Source of the DNA: Nocardioides sp.
Lineage (GTDB): Bacteria; Actinomycetota; Actinomycetes; Propionibacteriales; Nocardioidaceae
Length of the DNA stretch: 64,000 nt
Assembly (NCBI GenBank): GCA_030698375.1
Contig: JAUYLL010000125.1
Coordinates: 1-64,000 of the forward strand
Direction of reading: 5' to 3'
Every line of letters begins with the position of its first letter. Within the stretch, counting starts at the first letter, position 1. Below, in pieces: positions 54,058-64,000 of this stretch. A program made the position numbers and the translations under genes. The notes below the pieces were generated by a model. It searched no databases and had not been told where the DNA came from. It was given only the letters and a program-made list of their open reading frames with translations.

Positions 54058-55638
54058 TCAGACCGAGCGGTTCGAGCCCTCCCAGTACTGGGCGCGGATC
54101 GCCTTCTTGTCGAGCTTGCCGATCGGGGTGAGCGGGATGGCGTCGACGTAGTCGATGGACTTCGGCGACTGGACCGATCCCTTGGCCTCCTTGACCGACT
54201 CCTGGAGCTCGGCGGTCAGCGTCGCCTCGTCGACCTCGGCGCCGTCACGGAGCTTGACGACGGCCTTGACCGCCTCGCCCCACTTCTCGTCGGGCACGCC
54301 GATGACCGCGGCCGCGGCGACCGCGGGGTGGGCCGAGAGGACGTCCTCGACCTCACGCGGGAAGACGTTGAACCCGCCGGTGACGATCATGTCCTTCTTG
54401 CGGTCGACGATGGTGAGGAAGCCGTCGCGGTCGGCGCGGGCGATGTCGCCGGTGTGCAGCCAGCCGCCGCGCAGCGCCTCCTCTGTCTCGGCGGGCTTGT
54501 TCCAGTAGCCCTTCATCACCAGCGGACCGCGCACGCAGATCTCGCCGGGCTCCCCCGCGGGCACCTCGTTGAGGTCGTCGTCGAGCAGACGCACGTCGAG
54601 CCACGGCACCGGGCGGCCGCAGGAGGCCAGTCGCGCGTCGTCCTCGACGTCGTGCTCGTCGGTGCGCATCACGCTGATGGTCATGCCGCACTCGGTCTGG
54701 CCGTAGTACTGGAAGAACACCGACCCCAGCTTGGCGATGCCCTCCTTGAGGCGGGCCGGCGACATCGGGGCAGCACCGTAGAACAGGGTCCGCAGGCTCG
54801 AGGTGTCGCGCTTCTCGAGGTCCGGGTGGTCCAGGAGCATGTAGATCATCGTCGGCACCAGCATCGTGGCGTCGATCTTGTGCTCCTCGATCGCCGCGAG
54901 CACCGCCCCGGGCTCGAAGTACGGCAGCACGTAGAGCGCCCCGCCCTTCATCAGCGTCGGGATGAAGAACGCCGCACCCGCGTGACTCAGCGGCGTCGCC
55001 ATGAGGAACTTCGGCTGCTCGGGCCACTCCCAGTCCGAGAGCTGGATCTGGTTGAGCGCGGCGCCGGCGCGGTAGGCCCCCATGACGCCCTTCGGCTTGC
55101 CGGTGGTGCCGCCGGTGTAGACCAGGCTGCTGAGGTCGTCCGCCTCGACCTCGGCGGCGACGAGGCGCTGGGGCTCGAAGGTCTCGGCCAGCGCCAGGAT
55201 GTCGGTGCCGACCTCGGACGGGCCGAGGGAGAGCAGGTTGGTCAGCGTCGGGACCCGCTCGGCCAGCTCGGCGACCCGCGCGTCGAAGCTCGGGTCGAAG
55301 ACGATCGTCTCGATCGCGGCGTCCTCGAGGACGTAGGCGTGGTCGTCGGAGGAGCCCATCGCGCTCAGCGGCGTGTTGCGGCAGCCGCTGACCATCGCCG
55401 CACCGAGCGCCACCAGCACCTCGGGCCGGTTCGGCGAGAGCAACGCGGTCGTGGAGCCCTGGGTGATGCCGAGGGAGTCGAGCGCCTGGGCGAAGGTGCT
55501 CATCCGGTCGCGCAGCTGTCCGCCGGTGAGGACGATGTCGCCGAGGTAGAGGGCGGGCTTGTCCTGGTGGCGGTCGAGCGCGCGGACGAGGAGGTCGCCG
55601 ACGAAGGCCGGGCGGTGCAGGAGGGAGTCGCTGGTCAT
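54058..55638 (-). CDS. Fatty-acyl-CoA synthetase (AMP-binding)
   Basis: SSLVYTGGTTGKPKGVMGAYRAG, YYGQTECGMTI, GWLHTGDIARADRDGFLTIVDRKKDMIVTGGFNVFPREVEDVL, TPIGKLDKKAIR. Confidence 0.94.
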   Translation of the reverse strand: MTSDSLLHRPAFVGDLLVRALDRHQDKPALYLGDIVLTGGQLRDRMSTFAQALDSLGITQGSTTALLSPNRPEVLVALGAAMVSGCRNTPLSAMGSSDDHAYVLEDAAIETIVFDPSFDARVAELAERVPTLTNLLSLGPSEVGTDILALAETFEPQRLVAAEVEADDLSSLVYTGGTTGKPKGVMGAYRAGAALNQIQLSDWEWPEQPKFLMATPLSHAGAAFFIPTLMKGGALYVLPYFEPGAVLAAIEEHKIDATMLVPTMIYMLLDHPDLEKRDTSSLRTLFYGAAPMSPARLKEGIAKLGSVFFQYYGQTECGMTISVMRTDEHDVEDDARLASCGRPVPWLDVRLLDDDLNEVPAGEPGEICVRGPLVMKGYWNKPAETEEALRGGWLHTGDIARADRDGFLTIVDRKKDMIVTGGFNVFPREVEDVLSAHPAVAAAAVIGVPDEKWGEAVKAVVKLRDGAEVDEATLTAELQESVKEAKGSVQSPKSIDYVDAIPLTPIGKLDKKAIRAQYWEGSNRSV

Positions 55639-55649
55639 GGCCGACACCC

Positions 55650-55663
55650 TAGAACGTGTTTCA
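55650..55663. promoter_or_regulatory. KstR-type operator 2
   Basis: TAGAACGTGTTTCA matches TNNAACNNGTTNNA. Confidence 0.78.
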
Positions 55664-56323
55664 GTTCTCGGCCAGGGTCTCGGCCATCGCGGCCGCTGCG
55701 CCGGACACGTCGATGACCACGAAGAGCCCCTCCGCGCTGACGCAGACCTCGCCGTCCGGGGTGAGCACCTCACCGGTGGTGACGATCCGCCGGCCGTCGA
55801 CCGAGACCTGGCGGGCCACCACCTGGAGCGGCACGAACAGCGGCGTGCGCCGGTGGTAGCGCAGGGCCAGCTTGGCGGTCATCCCCGAGGTGCCGGCCCA
55901 GTGGTTGGCCATCCCCAGTGCGTGGTCGAGCACGAGCGCGGTGCAGCCGCCGTGCACGTGACCGGGCGGCCCCTGGTAGGCCAGGCCGAAGGTCACCTCG
56001 CCGCTGACCTCCTTCTCACTGCGGCCCTGGACCACCAATGGCGGGGCGAGCGCGTTCTCGGGCCCGGTCACCGGGTCGTGGCGCGTCATCTCGAGCCCGC
56101 CGACGCCCCACATCTGCCGGATCCGCTCACCGAGATCCGGCGCGTGGTCCTCGAGGTGGTCGGCGAGCCGCTCGAGCTCGCCGGCAACGCCCTCGAGGTC
56201 GGCCGCGGAGCCGCGGCCGGCGCGCACCAGCCCGTCCACGACGCGGCGTGCCGCGCGCACCGCCCGGTCGACCCCGTCCTTCGTCGGCTCTGCCACCAGC
56301 TCGGGCGCCCACTCGTCGGTCAT
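55661..56323 (-). CDS. PaaI-type hotdog thioesterase
   Basis: VTFGLAYQGPPGHVHGGCTALVLDHALGMANHWAGTSGMTAKLALRYHRRTPL. Confidence 0.88.
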   Translation of the reverse strand: MTDEWAPELVAEPTKDGVDRAVRAARRVVDGLVRAGRGSAADLEGVAGELERLADHLEDHAPDLGERIRQMWGVGGLEMTRHDPVTGPENALAPPLVVQGRSEKEVSGEVTFGLAYQGPPGHVHGGCTALVLDHALGMANHWAGTSGMTAKLALRYHRRTPLFVPLQVVARQVSVDGRRIVTTGEVLTPDGEVCVSAEGLFVVIDVSGAAAAMAETLAEN

Positions 56324-56333
56324 GGCACCGATC

Positions 56334-56960
56334 CTAGAACGTGTTCCACTCCGAGGGGGACCGGCGGCGCCGACGCTCCTCGCGACCCCGCAGCCACCAG
56401 GCCGCGAGCGCCCCGCCGAGCGCGCCGAAGAGGTGGGACTGCCACGAGACGCCCGGCTGGCCGGGAAGCACGCCCCACAGCAGCCCGCCGTACGCCAGCA
56501 GCAGGACGACGCCGAGGGCGATCTCGCCCACGCGCAGGCTGAAGACGCCCCGCAGGATCAGGTAGAGCAACCAGCCGAAGACCAGCGTCGAGGCACCGAG
56601 GTGGATCGTGTACGTCGGCGCGACGAGCCAGGTGCCCATCCCGCCGACCAGCCACACGATCGCGGTGACCGCGAGGCCGCGGGCCAGGTGCGTGGCCAGC
56701 ACCAGGAAACCGAGGACGAGCACCGGGATCGTGTTGCCGATCAGGTGTCCCCAGCCGGCGTGCAGCAGCGGGGCCAGCAGGACGCCGATGACACCGTCGT
56801 CGCTGCGGGGACGAATGCCGCCCCCGTCGAGGGTGCCGCCGAGCAGGGTGTCGACCCCCTCGAGCACCCACAGCACGACGACGAAGGCGAGGGTCACCGC
56901 GGCGGCGGTGCGCCACCGGGGAGCGCGGTCCCGGACCGCGGCGCTCACGCCTCCGCCCAC
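56334..56960 (-). CDS. Rhomboid family intramembrane serine protease
   Basis: HAGWGHLIGNTIPVLVLGFLVL, IHLGASTLVFGWLLYL, SWQSHLFGALGGALAAW. Confidence 0.9.
   Translation of the reverse strand: MGGGVSAAVRDRAPRWRTAAAVTLAFVVVLWVLEGVDTLLGGTLDGGGIRPRSDDGVIGVLLAPLLHAGWGHLIGNTIPVLVLGFLVLATHLARGLAVTAIVWLVGGMGTWLVAPTYTIHLGASTLVFGWLLYLILRGVFSLRVGEIALGVVLLLAYGGLLWGVLPGQPGVSWQSHLFGALGGALAAWWLRGREERRRRRSPSEWNTF
56335..56348. promoter_or_regulatory. KstR-type operator 3
   Basis: TAGAACGTGTTCCA matches TNNAACNNGTTNNA; overlaps rhomboid stop codon. Confidence 0.78.
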
Positions 56961-56968
56961 ACCCACGC

Positions 56969-57736
56969 TCAGCTGCCGATGCGGTCGCGGAGCGTCGCGA
57001 TCACCTCGGCGAGCGTCTCGCCGCCGAGCTGCTCGCCGTCGACGACGACGGTCGGGGTGCCGGTGAAGCCCTTGTCGCTGAAGTCGGCGGTGGCGTCGAC
57101 GACCCACTGCTCGAACTGCAGGTCCTCGATCCCCGGACGTACGGCGGACTCCTCGGCGCCGGCTTCGACGGCCAGGGCCACGAGCTCGTCGTCGGTGGGC
57201 TCGCCGGCACCGCCCTCGGTCGGCTGCTGGGCGAAGAGCAGGTCGTGGAAGGCCTTGGCCTCCTCGGCCCCGGTGGTGTCGAGGACCACGGCCATGGCGT
57301 TGGCCGCGCGCCGGGGGAACTGTGTCTCCGAGCTCCTGTCGAGGATCGCCACGGGGAAGATCTCGAGGCGGAGGTCGCCGGCGTCGGCCGCGGCGGTGAG
57401 CTCGTCGTTCATCTCGGCCTCGAACGCCCCACAGACCGGGCAGAGGAAGTCGGAGTAGACCTCGACCGTCATCGGCGCGTCCTCGGCGCCGTAGCCCACC
57501 GCGTAGGTCTGGGAAGCGCCGGCCGGTGGTGTGCTCGGCTTGCCGGTGTCCTCGGTGCCCGACTGCCACCACACGAAGAGACCGACCAGCAGGGCCCCGA
57601 CGAGCAGGACGGCGCCACCGATCAGCAGTTGGCGCCGACGCTCGCGTCGGGTCTGCTCGGCACGGATCGCAGCAGCACGCTCGGCGGCCGCTCGGGAGGC
57701 GGCGCTGCGGCTGGCCGCGGACTTCTTCTTCGACAC
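56969..57736 (-). CDS. Membrane-anchored DsbA-family thiol-disulfide protein
   Basis: Cytoplasmic basic N-term plus single [33 protein letters not shown]. Confidence 0.9.
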   Translation of the reverse strand: MSKKKSAASRSAASRAAAERAAAIRAEQTRRERRRQLLIGGAVLLVGALLVGLFVWWQSGTEDTGKPSTPPAGASQTYAVGYGAEDAPMTVEVYSDFLCPVCGAFEAEMNDELTAAADAGDLRLEIFPVAILDRSSETQFPRRAANAMAVVLDTTGAEEAKAFHDLLFAQQPTEGGAGEPTDDELVALAVEAGAEESAVRPGIEDLQFEQWVVDATADFSDKGFTGTPTVVVDGEQLGGETLAEVIATLRDRIGS

Positions 57737-57825
57737 GGTCGGCCTCTCGGGTCTCGGGGGCGGTCCCCCCAACTGTAGTGAGCGCGACTGAGGGAACTCT
57801 GAGCGCGCCGAGTAGGGTCGCCCGG

Positions 57826-58500
57826 ATGAATGACCGACTGGTGTGGATCGACTGCGAGATGACCGGACTCGACCTTGAGGACGACGCGCTCATCGAGGTG
57901 GCTGCGCTCGTCACCGACTTCGACCTGAACGTCCTCGGGGACGGTGTCGAGGTGGTGATCCGGCCACCGGCCGAGGCCCTGGAGCAGATGATCGACTTCG
58001 TCCGCGAGATGCACGTCAGCTCGGGCCTGCTCGACCGGCTCGACGAGGGCGTCACCCTGGCCGAGGCCGAGGAGCGGGTCCTCGCCTACGTCCGCGAGCA
58101 CTGCCCCGACGGTGTGCGCCCCCCGCTGGCAGGCAACACCGTCGGCACCGACCGGCTGTTCCTGGCCCGCGACATGCCCACGCTGGAGGAGTTCCTCCAC
58201 TACCGCGTCGTCGACGTCTCGTCGATCAAGGAACTCGCCCGGCGCTGGCACCCCCGCGCCTACTTCGGCTCTCCGCCCAAGACCGGAAACCACCGGGCGC
58301 TGGCTGACATCCAGGAGAGCATCGAGGAGCTGCGCTACTACCGCGAGGCGGTCTTCGTCCCTTCGCCCGGCCCCGACTCCGCGCGGGCCAAGGAGATCGC
58401 GGCCACCCACGGCGGCTCGCTCACCGGCGCCGGGCAGGCCGCGGACGAGGTCTTGGCCGAGGTTCCGGAGAAAGCCACTGACGAGGCGCCGAAGGGATGA
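57826..58500 (+). CDS. orn: Oligoribonuclease
   Basis: [69 protein letters not shown]. Confidence 0.96.
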   Translation: MNDRLVWIDCEMTGLDLEDDALIEVAALVTDFDLNVLGDGVEVVIRPPAEALEQMIDFVREMHVSSGLLDRLDEGVTLAEAEERVLAYVREHCPDGVRPPLAGNTVGTDRLFLARDMPTLEEFLHYRVVDVSSIKELARRWHPRAYFGSPPKTGNHRALADIQESIEELRYYREAVFVPSPGPDSARAKEIAATHGGSLTGAGQAADEVLAEVPEKATDEAPKG

Positions 58501-59402
58501 CGGCCTGGCTCCTGACCCTGGTCGGGCTGGGGCTGGTGGCGACGGCCGTCCGCGACATCTTCCACACCCTGTGGCACCCCCACGGGTTCGGCGGGGTCTC
58601 CCGCCTGCTGTTCCGCGTGGTGTGGCGGTTGGGCAAGCCGTGGAACCGGGGCACACGGTCGACCGAGATGGCCGGGCCGCTGGGACTGGTGCTCACCGCG
58701 GTCTGCTGGACCGCGCTCATCGTGGGCGGCTTCGCCCTCGTCTACCTCCCCCATCTGCCCGAGGGCTTCCACCACAGCGAGCCCCCGTTCCCCCGGGGCG
58801 CCTCGGGGATCGAGGACGCCCTCTACGTCTCCGCCGTGGCCCTGGCGACGCTCGGGTTCGGCGACATCGTGCCGGCGACGCCGTGGCTGCGTGCCGTCGT
58901 ACCGCTCCAGGCGCTGCTGGGGTTCGTGCTGCTCACGGCCGCGATCTCCTGGGTGCTGCAGCTCTATCCGGCGCTCACCCGACGACGCGGGTTGGCGCGG
59001 CGGCTCGACACGATGGCCCGCACCGACGCGGCGGAGACCGTCGAGCACGGCGACCCGAGCATCGCCGTCGGGCTCCTCGAAGGTGTCCGCGAGGGGCTGT
59101 CCGAGGTGGAGATGGACCTGCTCCAGTACGGCGAGTCCTACTACTTCCGCGAGCGGGAGCCTCGGCGGTCACTGCCCGCGTGCCTGCCGCAGGTCGACGT
59201 GCTCATCGCCGCCGGAGCCCGCTCGGAGTCGCCCGAGGTACGCCGCGCGGCCACGATGCTCGATGTGGGCCTGGCCGCGCTGCTCGACCTGGTGTGCGAC
59301 GACTTCCTCGACACCGCCGACGCCGACGACCCGCGGGCGAGCATCCTCGCCACCCTGGCCGCCGACCACCAGCACGAGCCGGGCCACACCTCCCGGACAT
59401 GA
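58497..59402 (+). CDS. Two-TM potassium channel family protein
   Basis: Pore/filter [27 protein letters not shown] flanked by TM helices. Confidence 0.85.
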   Translation: MTAWLLTLVGLGLVATAVRDIFHTLWHPHGFGGVSRLLFRVVWRLGKPWNRGTRSTEMAGPLGLVLTAVCWTALIVGGFALVYLPHLPEGFHHSEPPFPRGASGIEDALYVSAVALATLGFGDIVPATPWLRAVVPLQALLGFVLLTAAISWVLQLYPALTRRRGLARRLDTMARTDAAETVEHGDPSIAVGLLEGVREGLSEVEMDLLQYGESYYFREREPRRSLPACLPQVDVLIAAGARSESPEVRRAATMLDVGLAALLDLVCDDFLDTADADDPRASILATLAADHQHEPGHTSRT

Positions 59403-59407
59403 ACAAC

Positions 59408-59446
59408 GGGGAGGATCACCGTCACCTGGTGACAGCAAGCCTCCCC
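59408..59446. terminator. Probable bidirectional terminator hairpin
   Basis: GGGGAGG ... CCTCCCC outer arms with inner GTCACC-T-GGTGAC palindrome, between the channel gene (+) and tRNA-His (-). Confidence 0.65.
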
Positions 59447-59456
59447 GCTGATCTCT

Positions 59457-59534
59457 TGGGGTGAACGACGGGACTTGAACCCGCGACATCCGCGACCACA
59501 ACGCGGCGCTCTACCAAACTGAGCTACGCCCACC
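59457..59534 (-). tRNA. tRNA-His (anticodon GTG), G-1 and CCA encoded
   Basis: GGTGGGCGTAGCTCAGTTTGGTAGAGCGCCGCGTTGTGGTCGCGGATGTCGCGGGTTCAAGTCCCGTCGTTCACCCCA. Confidence 0.95.
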
Positions 59535-59635
59535 ATTGCCCCCGGCAAGCCGAAGGCGATGAGAAGTGTACCGGTAGCACCGGAGTGCTCCGACCACCCC
59601 CGGGATCACCCCTCCGACGGACCCCGGGCCACCCC

Positions 59636-60628
59636 TCAGAGGTTGCCGAGGTCGCCGTGGATCGTGGGATGGACGCCCATCCGCCCGCGCCGGAAGTCCT
59701 CGTAGGCGTCCATGACCTCGGCCTTGGTGTTCATCACGAACGGACCGGCCCACGCCACGGCCTCCCGGATGGGGCGGCCGCCGAGCAGGACGACGTCGAG
59801 CGCCGGCGTACGGGTGTCCTGGGTGTCGTCGGCCGCGAGGGCGAGGTAGTCGCCCGCGCCGAGGACCGCCAGCTGGCCTGCACCGACGGCGGCACGGCCC
59901 GCGCTCTCGGCGCCCACGCTGCCGCGCCCGGAGAGCACGTAGGCGAGGGCGTTGAACTCCACCGGCCACGGCAGCTCCAGCCGCGCGCCGGGGGCGAGGG
60001 TGGCGTGCACCATCGTCATCGGGGTGTACGTCGACCCCGGTCCGGTCACCGGCCCGGCCGTACCGGGCAGCTCCCCCGCCACGAGGCGCACGAGCGCACC
60101 GCCGTCGTCACTGGTGGCCAGCCCGATCTCGGACCCGCGGATGTCCTGGTAACGCGGCTGGCTCCACTTGGCGTCCCGCGGCAAGTTCACCCACAGCTGG
60201 AGGCCGTGGAACAGCCCGCCCTTCGTGACCAGCCACTCGGGCGGGGCCTCCTTGTGGAGCAGGCCGCTGCCGGCGGTCATCCACTGGGTGTCGCCGTCGG
60301 TGATCGACCCGCCTCCGCCGGTGGAGTCCTGGTGGTCCATGACCCCGTCGATCATGTAGGTCACGGTCTCGAAGCCGCGGTGCGGGTGCCAGGCGGTGCC
60401 CTTCGGCTCGCCCGGCGCGTACTCGACCTCACCCATCTGGTCCAGGTGCAGGAAGGGGTCCAGGTCGCGCAGATCCGCGCCCGCGAAGGCGCGGTGGACG
60501 GGGAACCCCTCCCCCTCGAACCCGCGCGGCGCGGTGGTCACCTGACGCACGGGTCGGGGCTGGTCACCGAGGCCGGGCGTGCGCAGACGCGCGAGGGTGG
60601 TGGTGTCGTCGACGGTGATCGCGGGCAT
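59636..60628 (-). CDS. Pirin family protein
   Basis: WHPHRGFETVTYMIDGVMDHQDSTGGGGSITDGDTQWMTAGSGLLHKEAPP. Confidence 0.95.
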   Translation of the reverse strand: MPAITVDDTTTLARLRTPGLGDQPRPVRQVTTAPRGFEGEGFPVHRAFAGADLRDLDPFLHLDQMGEVEYAPGEPKGTAWHPHRGFETVTYMIDGVMDHQDSTGGGGSITDGDTQWMTAGSGLLHKEAPPEWLVTKGGLFHGLQLWVNLPRDAKWSQPRYQDIRGSEIGLATSDDGGALVRLVAGELPGTAGPVTGPGSTYTPMTMVHATLAPGARLELPWPVEFNALAYVLSGRGSVGAESAGRAAVGAGQLAVLGAGDYLALAADDTQDTRTPALDVVLLGGRPIREAVAWAGPFVMNTKAEVMDAYEDFRRGRMGVHPTIHGDLGNL

Positions 60629-60736
60629 GGCGGCCTCCTGGCTCGGTGGTATCCAGCACAACGATAGTTGAAAGTTTGATATTCCCCAGGCGATCGCCCG
60701 TCGCACCCCCGCCGCCGACGGGCTAGCGTTTCGTCG

Positions 60737-62326
60737 ATGACCACCACACAGAGCGGACCCGCCGACCGCAGCCACTACGACGTCGTCGTCGTGGGCGGTG
60801 GCCACAACGGCCTCGCCGCCGCGGCCTACCTCGGCCGCGCCGGCCTCTCGGTGCTCGTCCTCGAGCGCCTGCCCCACACCGGCGGCGCCGCAGTCAGCGC
60901 GGAGGCGTTCCCCGGCCTGCCGGCCCGGTTGTCGCGCTACTCCTACCTCGTGAGCCTCTTCCCGGAGCAGGTCGCGCGCGACCTCGACCTGACCCTCGAG
61001 CTGCGCTCGCGGCGTACGGCGTCCTACACGCCCGTGGTCCGCGACGGTCGCTCCACCGGGCTGCTCGTCGCCCGCCCCGAGGGCGAGGAGACCGCTGCGT
61101 CCTTCCGCGAACTGACCGGCTCCGACGACGCCTATGCCGCCTGGCAGCAGTTCTACGGCGAGGTCGAGAAGCTGGCCCGGGTCGTGGCACCGACCTTCAC
61201 CGAGCCGCTGACGACCGATCGTCTCCTGCGTGAGCAGGTCGACCCCGCCACCTGGAGCGCCATCGTCGAGCGCCCCCTCGGCGAGGTGATCGAGGAGCGC
61301 TTCACCGACGACACCGTGCGCGGGGTGGTGGCCACCGACGCGCTCATCGGCACCTTCGCCTCGATGCGCGACCCGTCGCTGGTGCAGAACAAGTGCTTCC
61401 TCTACCACCTGGTCGGCAACGGGACCGGCGAGTGGCGGGTGCCGGTCGGGGGCATGGGCGCGGTCACCGACGCCCTGCTCGACGGCGCCCTCGGTGCGGG
61501 CGTCGAGGTGCGCACCGGCGCGGGGGTCAGCGCGATCCGCAGCGACACCGACGGCGCCGAGGTCACCTGGCACGACGGCGAGCGCCACCACTCCGTCACC
61601 TGCGGGCACGTGCTCGCGAACGTCGCGCCGTCCGTGCTCGACATCCTGCTCGGCTCGCCCGAGGCGGAGAAGCCCGAGGGGTCCCAGCTGAAGATCAACT
61701 TCCTGCTCGAGCGGCTGCCCCGGCTGCGGTCGGGGGCCGACCCGGCCTCCGCCTTCGCCGGCACCTTCCACGTTGCCGAGGACTACAGCGAGCTCGAGCA
61801 GGCGTACGCCGAGGCGGCCGCCGGCCGGATCCCGACGCGTCCGCCCGGCGAGCTGTACTGCCACTCCCTGACCGACGACTCGATCCTCGGTCCCGAGATC
61901 ACCGAGCTCGGGTGGCACACGCTGACCTACTTCGGCGTGCACATGCCCGCACGGCTCTTCGACACCGACCCCGAGGCGGCCAAGTCCGAGGCTGTACGGC
62001 GGGCTCTCGCCACCATCGACGAGCACCTCGAGGAGCCGCTGGAGTCGTGCCTGGCCCGGGACCCGCACGGCAAGCCGTGCCTGGAGGCGAAGATCCCGCA
62101 GGACGTCGAGCGCGACCTCGCGATGCCCGGTGGGCACATCTTCCACGGCGACCTCGAGTGGCCGTGGGCGCCGCACCGCGCCCGCCTGGAGACCCCCGCC
62201 CAGCGGTGGGGAGTCGCGACGAGCGCGGAGCGGGTGCTGCTGTGCGGGTCGGGCGCCCGCCGGGGCGGTGCGGTCAGCGGGATCGCCGGCCACAACGCCG
62301 CCCAGGCGGTGCTGGGCGCGCGGTAG
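60737..62326 (+). CDS. FAD-dependent oxidoreductase, phytoene desaturase/PYROXD2-like
   Basis: DVVVVGGGHNGLAAAAYLGRAGLSVLVLERLPHTGGAA; C-term LLCGSGARRGGAVSGIAGHNAA. Confidence 0.92.
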   Translation: MTTTQSGPADRSHYDVVVVGGGHNGLAAAAYLGRAGLSVLVLERLPHTGGAAVSAEAFPGLPARLSRYSYLVSLFPEQVARDLDLTLELRSRRTASYTPVVRDGRSTGLLVARPEGEETAASFRELTGSDDAYAAWQQFYGEVEKLARVVAPTFTEPLTTDRLLREQVDPATWSAIVERPLGEVIEERFTDDTVRGVVATDALIGTFASMRDPSLVQNKCFLYHLVGNGTGEWRVPVGGMGAVTDALLDGALGAGVEVRTGAGVSAIRSDTDGAEVTWHDGERHHSVTCGHVLANVAPSVLDILLGSPEAEKPEGSQLKINFLLERLPRLRSGADPASAFAGTFHVAEDYSELEQAYAEAAAGRIPTRPPGELYCHSLTDDSILGPEITELGWHTLTYFGVHMPARLFDTDPEAAKSEAVRRALATIDEHLEEPLESCLARDPHGKPCLEAKIPQDVERDLAMPGGHIFHGDLEWPWAPHRARLETPAQRWGVATSAERVLLCGSGARRGGAVSGIAGHNAAQAVLGAR

Positions 62327-62344
62327 CCCGCGCGCCCGCTCAGA

Positions 62345-63085
62345 TCAGACGTCAGCCGGGTCGACCGTGACGATCGGTGCGCTCGTCGGACGCTCCGAGC
62401 CGCCCATCGGCTCGATCGTGATGGCGACCTTCGTCCCCTCCGCGGGCAGGCCCATCGAGGCCCCGGTCTTCGGGTCGTCGAGCACCCCGGCGGGCTGGGC
62501 GATGTCGCCCACCACGGTCCAGAGCTGGTAGACCTGCCGCGGCCCGAGGTCGGGGAGCTGGGCCGTGTCCACGGCCATCTGCCCCTCGGCGGCCGACAGG
62601 GCCACCCGCACCTTGCCGCCGTTGCTGGTGTCGACGGTGACCGAGCGGGCGTCGTCGGCCTCGAAGACCTGGACCACGCCCCCCGCGAGGGGGACGCCGT
62701 CGTCGCGCATCGTGTCGGAGACCAGCACGCCACCGATCGCCAACGCGACGACCGCGGCTGCTGCGGCGAGCAGCCCGCGGGCGGGCAGGCGCCGGCGCAA
62801 GGGCACCACAGAGCCGGGGACGGTGACCGGGTCGGAGGGCAGCGAGGCGACCCGCGGAGGCAGCTGCGGGGCCCGCTCGACCTCGTCGAGCACCCGTGAG
62901 CGGAGGGCCGCCGGGGCGGCGGCAGCCTCGGCCGCGCCCATCAGGGCCGCGGCGTGCTGGAGCTCGGCGACCTCCTCACGGCAGGCGTGGCACTGCTCGA
63001 GGTGCTCTTCGAACTCGGCGGCCTCGCGGGGGTCGAGCGCGTCCACGGCGTAGGCGCCGGAGAGGGTGTGCACGTCGGTACTCAT
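62345..63085 (-). CDS. RskA-type anti-sigma factor
   Basis: HTLSGAYAVDALDPREAAEFEEHLEQCHACREEVAEL zinc anti-sigma motif, TM, RskA C-terminal domain. Confidence 0.92.
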   Translation of the reverse strand: MSTDVHTLSGAYAVDALDPREAAEFEEHLEQCHACREEVAELQHAAALMGAAEAAAAPAALRSRVLDEVERAPQLPPRVASLPSDPVTVPGSVVPLRRRLPARGLLAAAAAVVALAIGGVLVSDTMRDDGVPLAGGVVQVFEADDARSVTVDTSNGGKVRVALSAAEGQMAVDTAQLPDLGPRQVYQLWTVVGDIAQPAGVLDDPKTGASMGLPAEGTKVAITIEPMGGSERPTSAPIVTVDPADV

Positions 63086-63663
63086 CGAGCTCCCTCCAGG
63101 CAGTCTCGGAGACGGATGAGTCCGTCTCGCATTCTCGTCTTGATGGTCGGCAGGGGCCTGTCGAGCAGGGTGGCCACCTCGCCGTAGGTGTAGCCGTTGA
63201 AGTAGGCCAGCCGCACGGACTCCAGCTGGAGGTCGGTCAACGTCTCCAGGCACTCGCGGACCGCTCCGTGCTCCTCGGCCCGGATCACCCGGTCGCCGGG
63301 TTCGTCGAAGGAGACGTCGTCGGGCGCGCCGTGGTGATCCTGGCGGCGCTGGGACTCCGAGCGCCGCACGGCGTCGACCGCGCGACGGTGGGCGATGGTC
63401 ATCACCCACGTCTTGGCCTTCCCCCGGCCGGCGTCGAAGCGGGACGCCTTGCGCCAGACCTCGAGGAAGACCTCCTGCGTGACGTCCTCGGCACGGGTGG
63501 GATCACGGACCACCCGTCGGGCCAGGCCGTAGACGGAGGAGGAGAGGGTGTCGTAGAGCTCCTCGAAGGCCGCGCGGTCGCCGCGGGAGACCCGCACGAG
63601 CAGCCCGTCGACGTCGCCAGGCCCGTCGGAGGGGACCAGTCGGAGACCGGGACCTGCGCCCAT
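63082..63663 (-). CDS. ECF sigma factor, SigK-like
   Basis: Sigma70 r2/r4: RAEDVTQEVFLEVWRKASRFD, LAYFNGYTYGEVATLLDRPLPTIKTRMRDGLIRLR; coupled to rskA-type gene. Confidence 0.92.
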   Translation of the reverse strand: MGAGPGLRLVPSDGPGDVDGLLVRVSRGDRAAFEELYDTLSSSVYGLARRVVRDPTRAEDVTQEVFLEVWRKASRFDAGRGKAKTWVMTIAHRRAVDAVRRSESQRRQDHHGAPDDVSFDEPGDRVIRAEEHGAVRECLETLTDLQLESVRLAYFNGYTYGEVATLLDRPLPTIKTRMRDGLIRLRDCLEGAR

Positions 63664-63860
63664 GCGGCACCTCTGTTCTCTGAAGATCTGCGCGAGGTCC
63701 TTCCTCACCACCACTCGAGAGTAGTTCGCCCGAGGGGTCCACGGGGATTGGTCTGGGCCATCCGCGGGTACGGCACACCGCCCTCTCGGGCACCCCCTCG
63801 GGCAGTCGGGCGCCGATTCGCTGCCCGGTCATCCCGCTGCTAGAGTCGTTCCTGCTTCGC

Positions 63861-63933
<73 letters not shown>

Positions 63934-64000
63934 CCGCTGGCCAGGCCGCGGGTCCCCCCAGGATCCGCGGCCTGTGTCGTTCTCCGTCGCTACTCCACCG

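Noticed and set aside
60629-60736. Possible operator around acgatagttgaaagtttgatattcc upstream of the pirin gene
   Set aside because: AT-rich and promoter-like, but no convincing symmetry; not enough to call a regulator site.
60629-62293. N-terminal extension of the pirin ORF (59636-62293, 885 aa) across the oxidoreductase gene
   Set aside because: The extension is the antisense shadow of the PYROXD2-like gene; pirin starts at 60628 with a normal N-terminus.

Overview
This is a 64 kb window from a high-GC actinobacterial chromosome. Codon usage and gene content suggest a Nocardioides-like organism, but that placement is inference. Most of it is ordinary core and catabolic gene content: metG, rpiB, pepN, ettA, orn, a TPP-riboswitch/thiE/thiD unit, an MMPL transporter, a sigK/rskA-like pair and three tRNAs. 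Two blocks look like CoA-ester/steroid-type catabolism. The first (35.75-45.04 kb) carries an igr-like set: Ltp2-type thiolase, two MaoC-type proteins and two acyl-CoA dehydrogenases. The second (49.5-56.3 kb) has three near-identical KstR-type operators, each 10-11 nt upstream of a leftward gene's start codon. Between them is an accessory-looking island (about 45.05-49.46 kb). It contains a DUF222/HNH endonuclease with a perfect SOS box and an in-frame palindromic repeat, a NYN nuclease with a probable OST-HTH/LOTUS tail, an orphan poorly coding segment, a truncated TetR remnant and a matrixin-like lipoprotein protease. The other main signals are: (i) an EEP-family gene flanked by 45-bp imperfect direct repeats that copy the 3' end of a neighbouring zinc-knuckle SDR gene; (ii) a translationally coupled PrsW and tandem dynamin-like GTPase operon upstream of an SSB paralog lacking the acidic tip; (iii) several clear operator palindromes in front of TetR and MarR genes. 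No CRISPR array, rRNA or intact transposase/integrase was seen.
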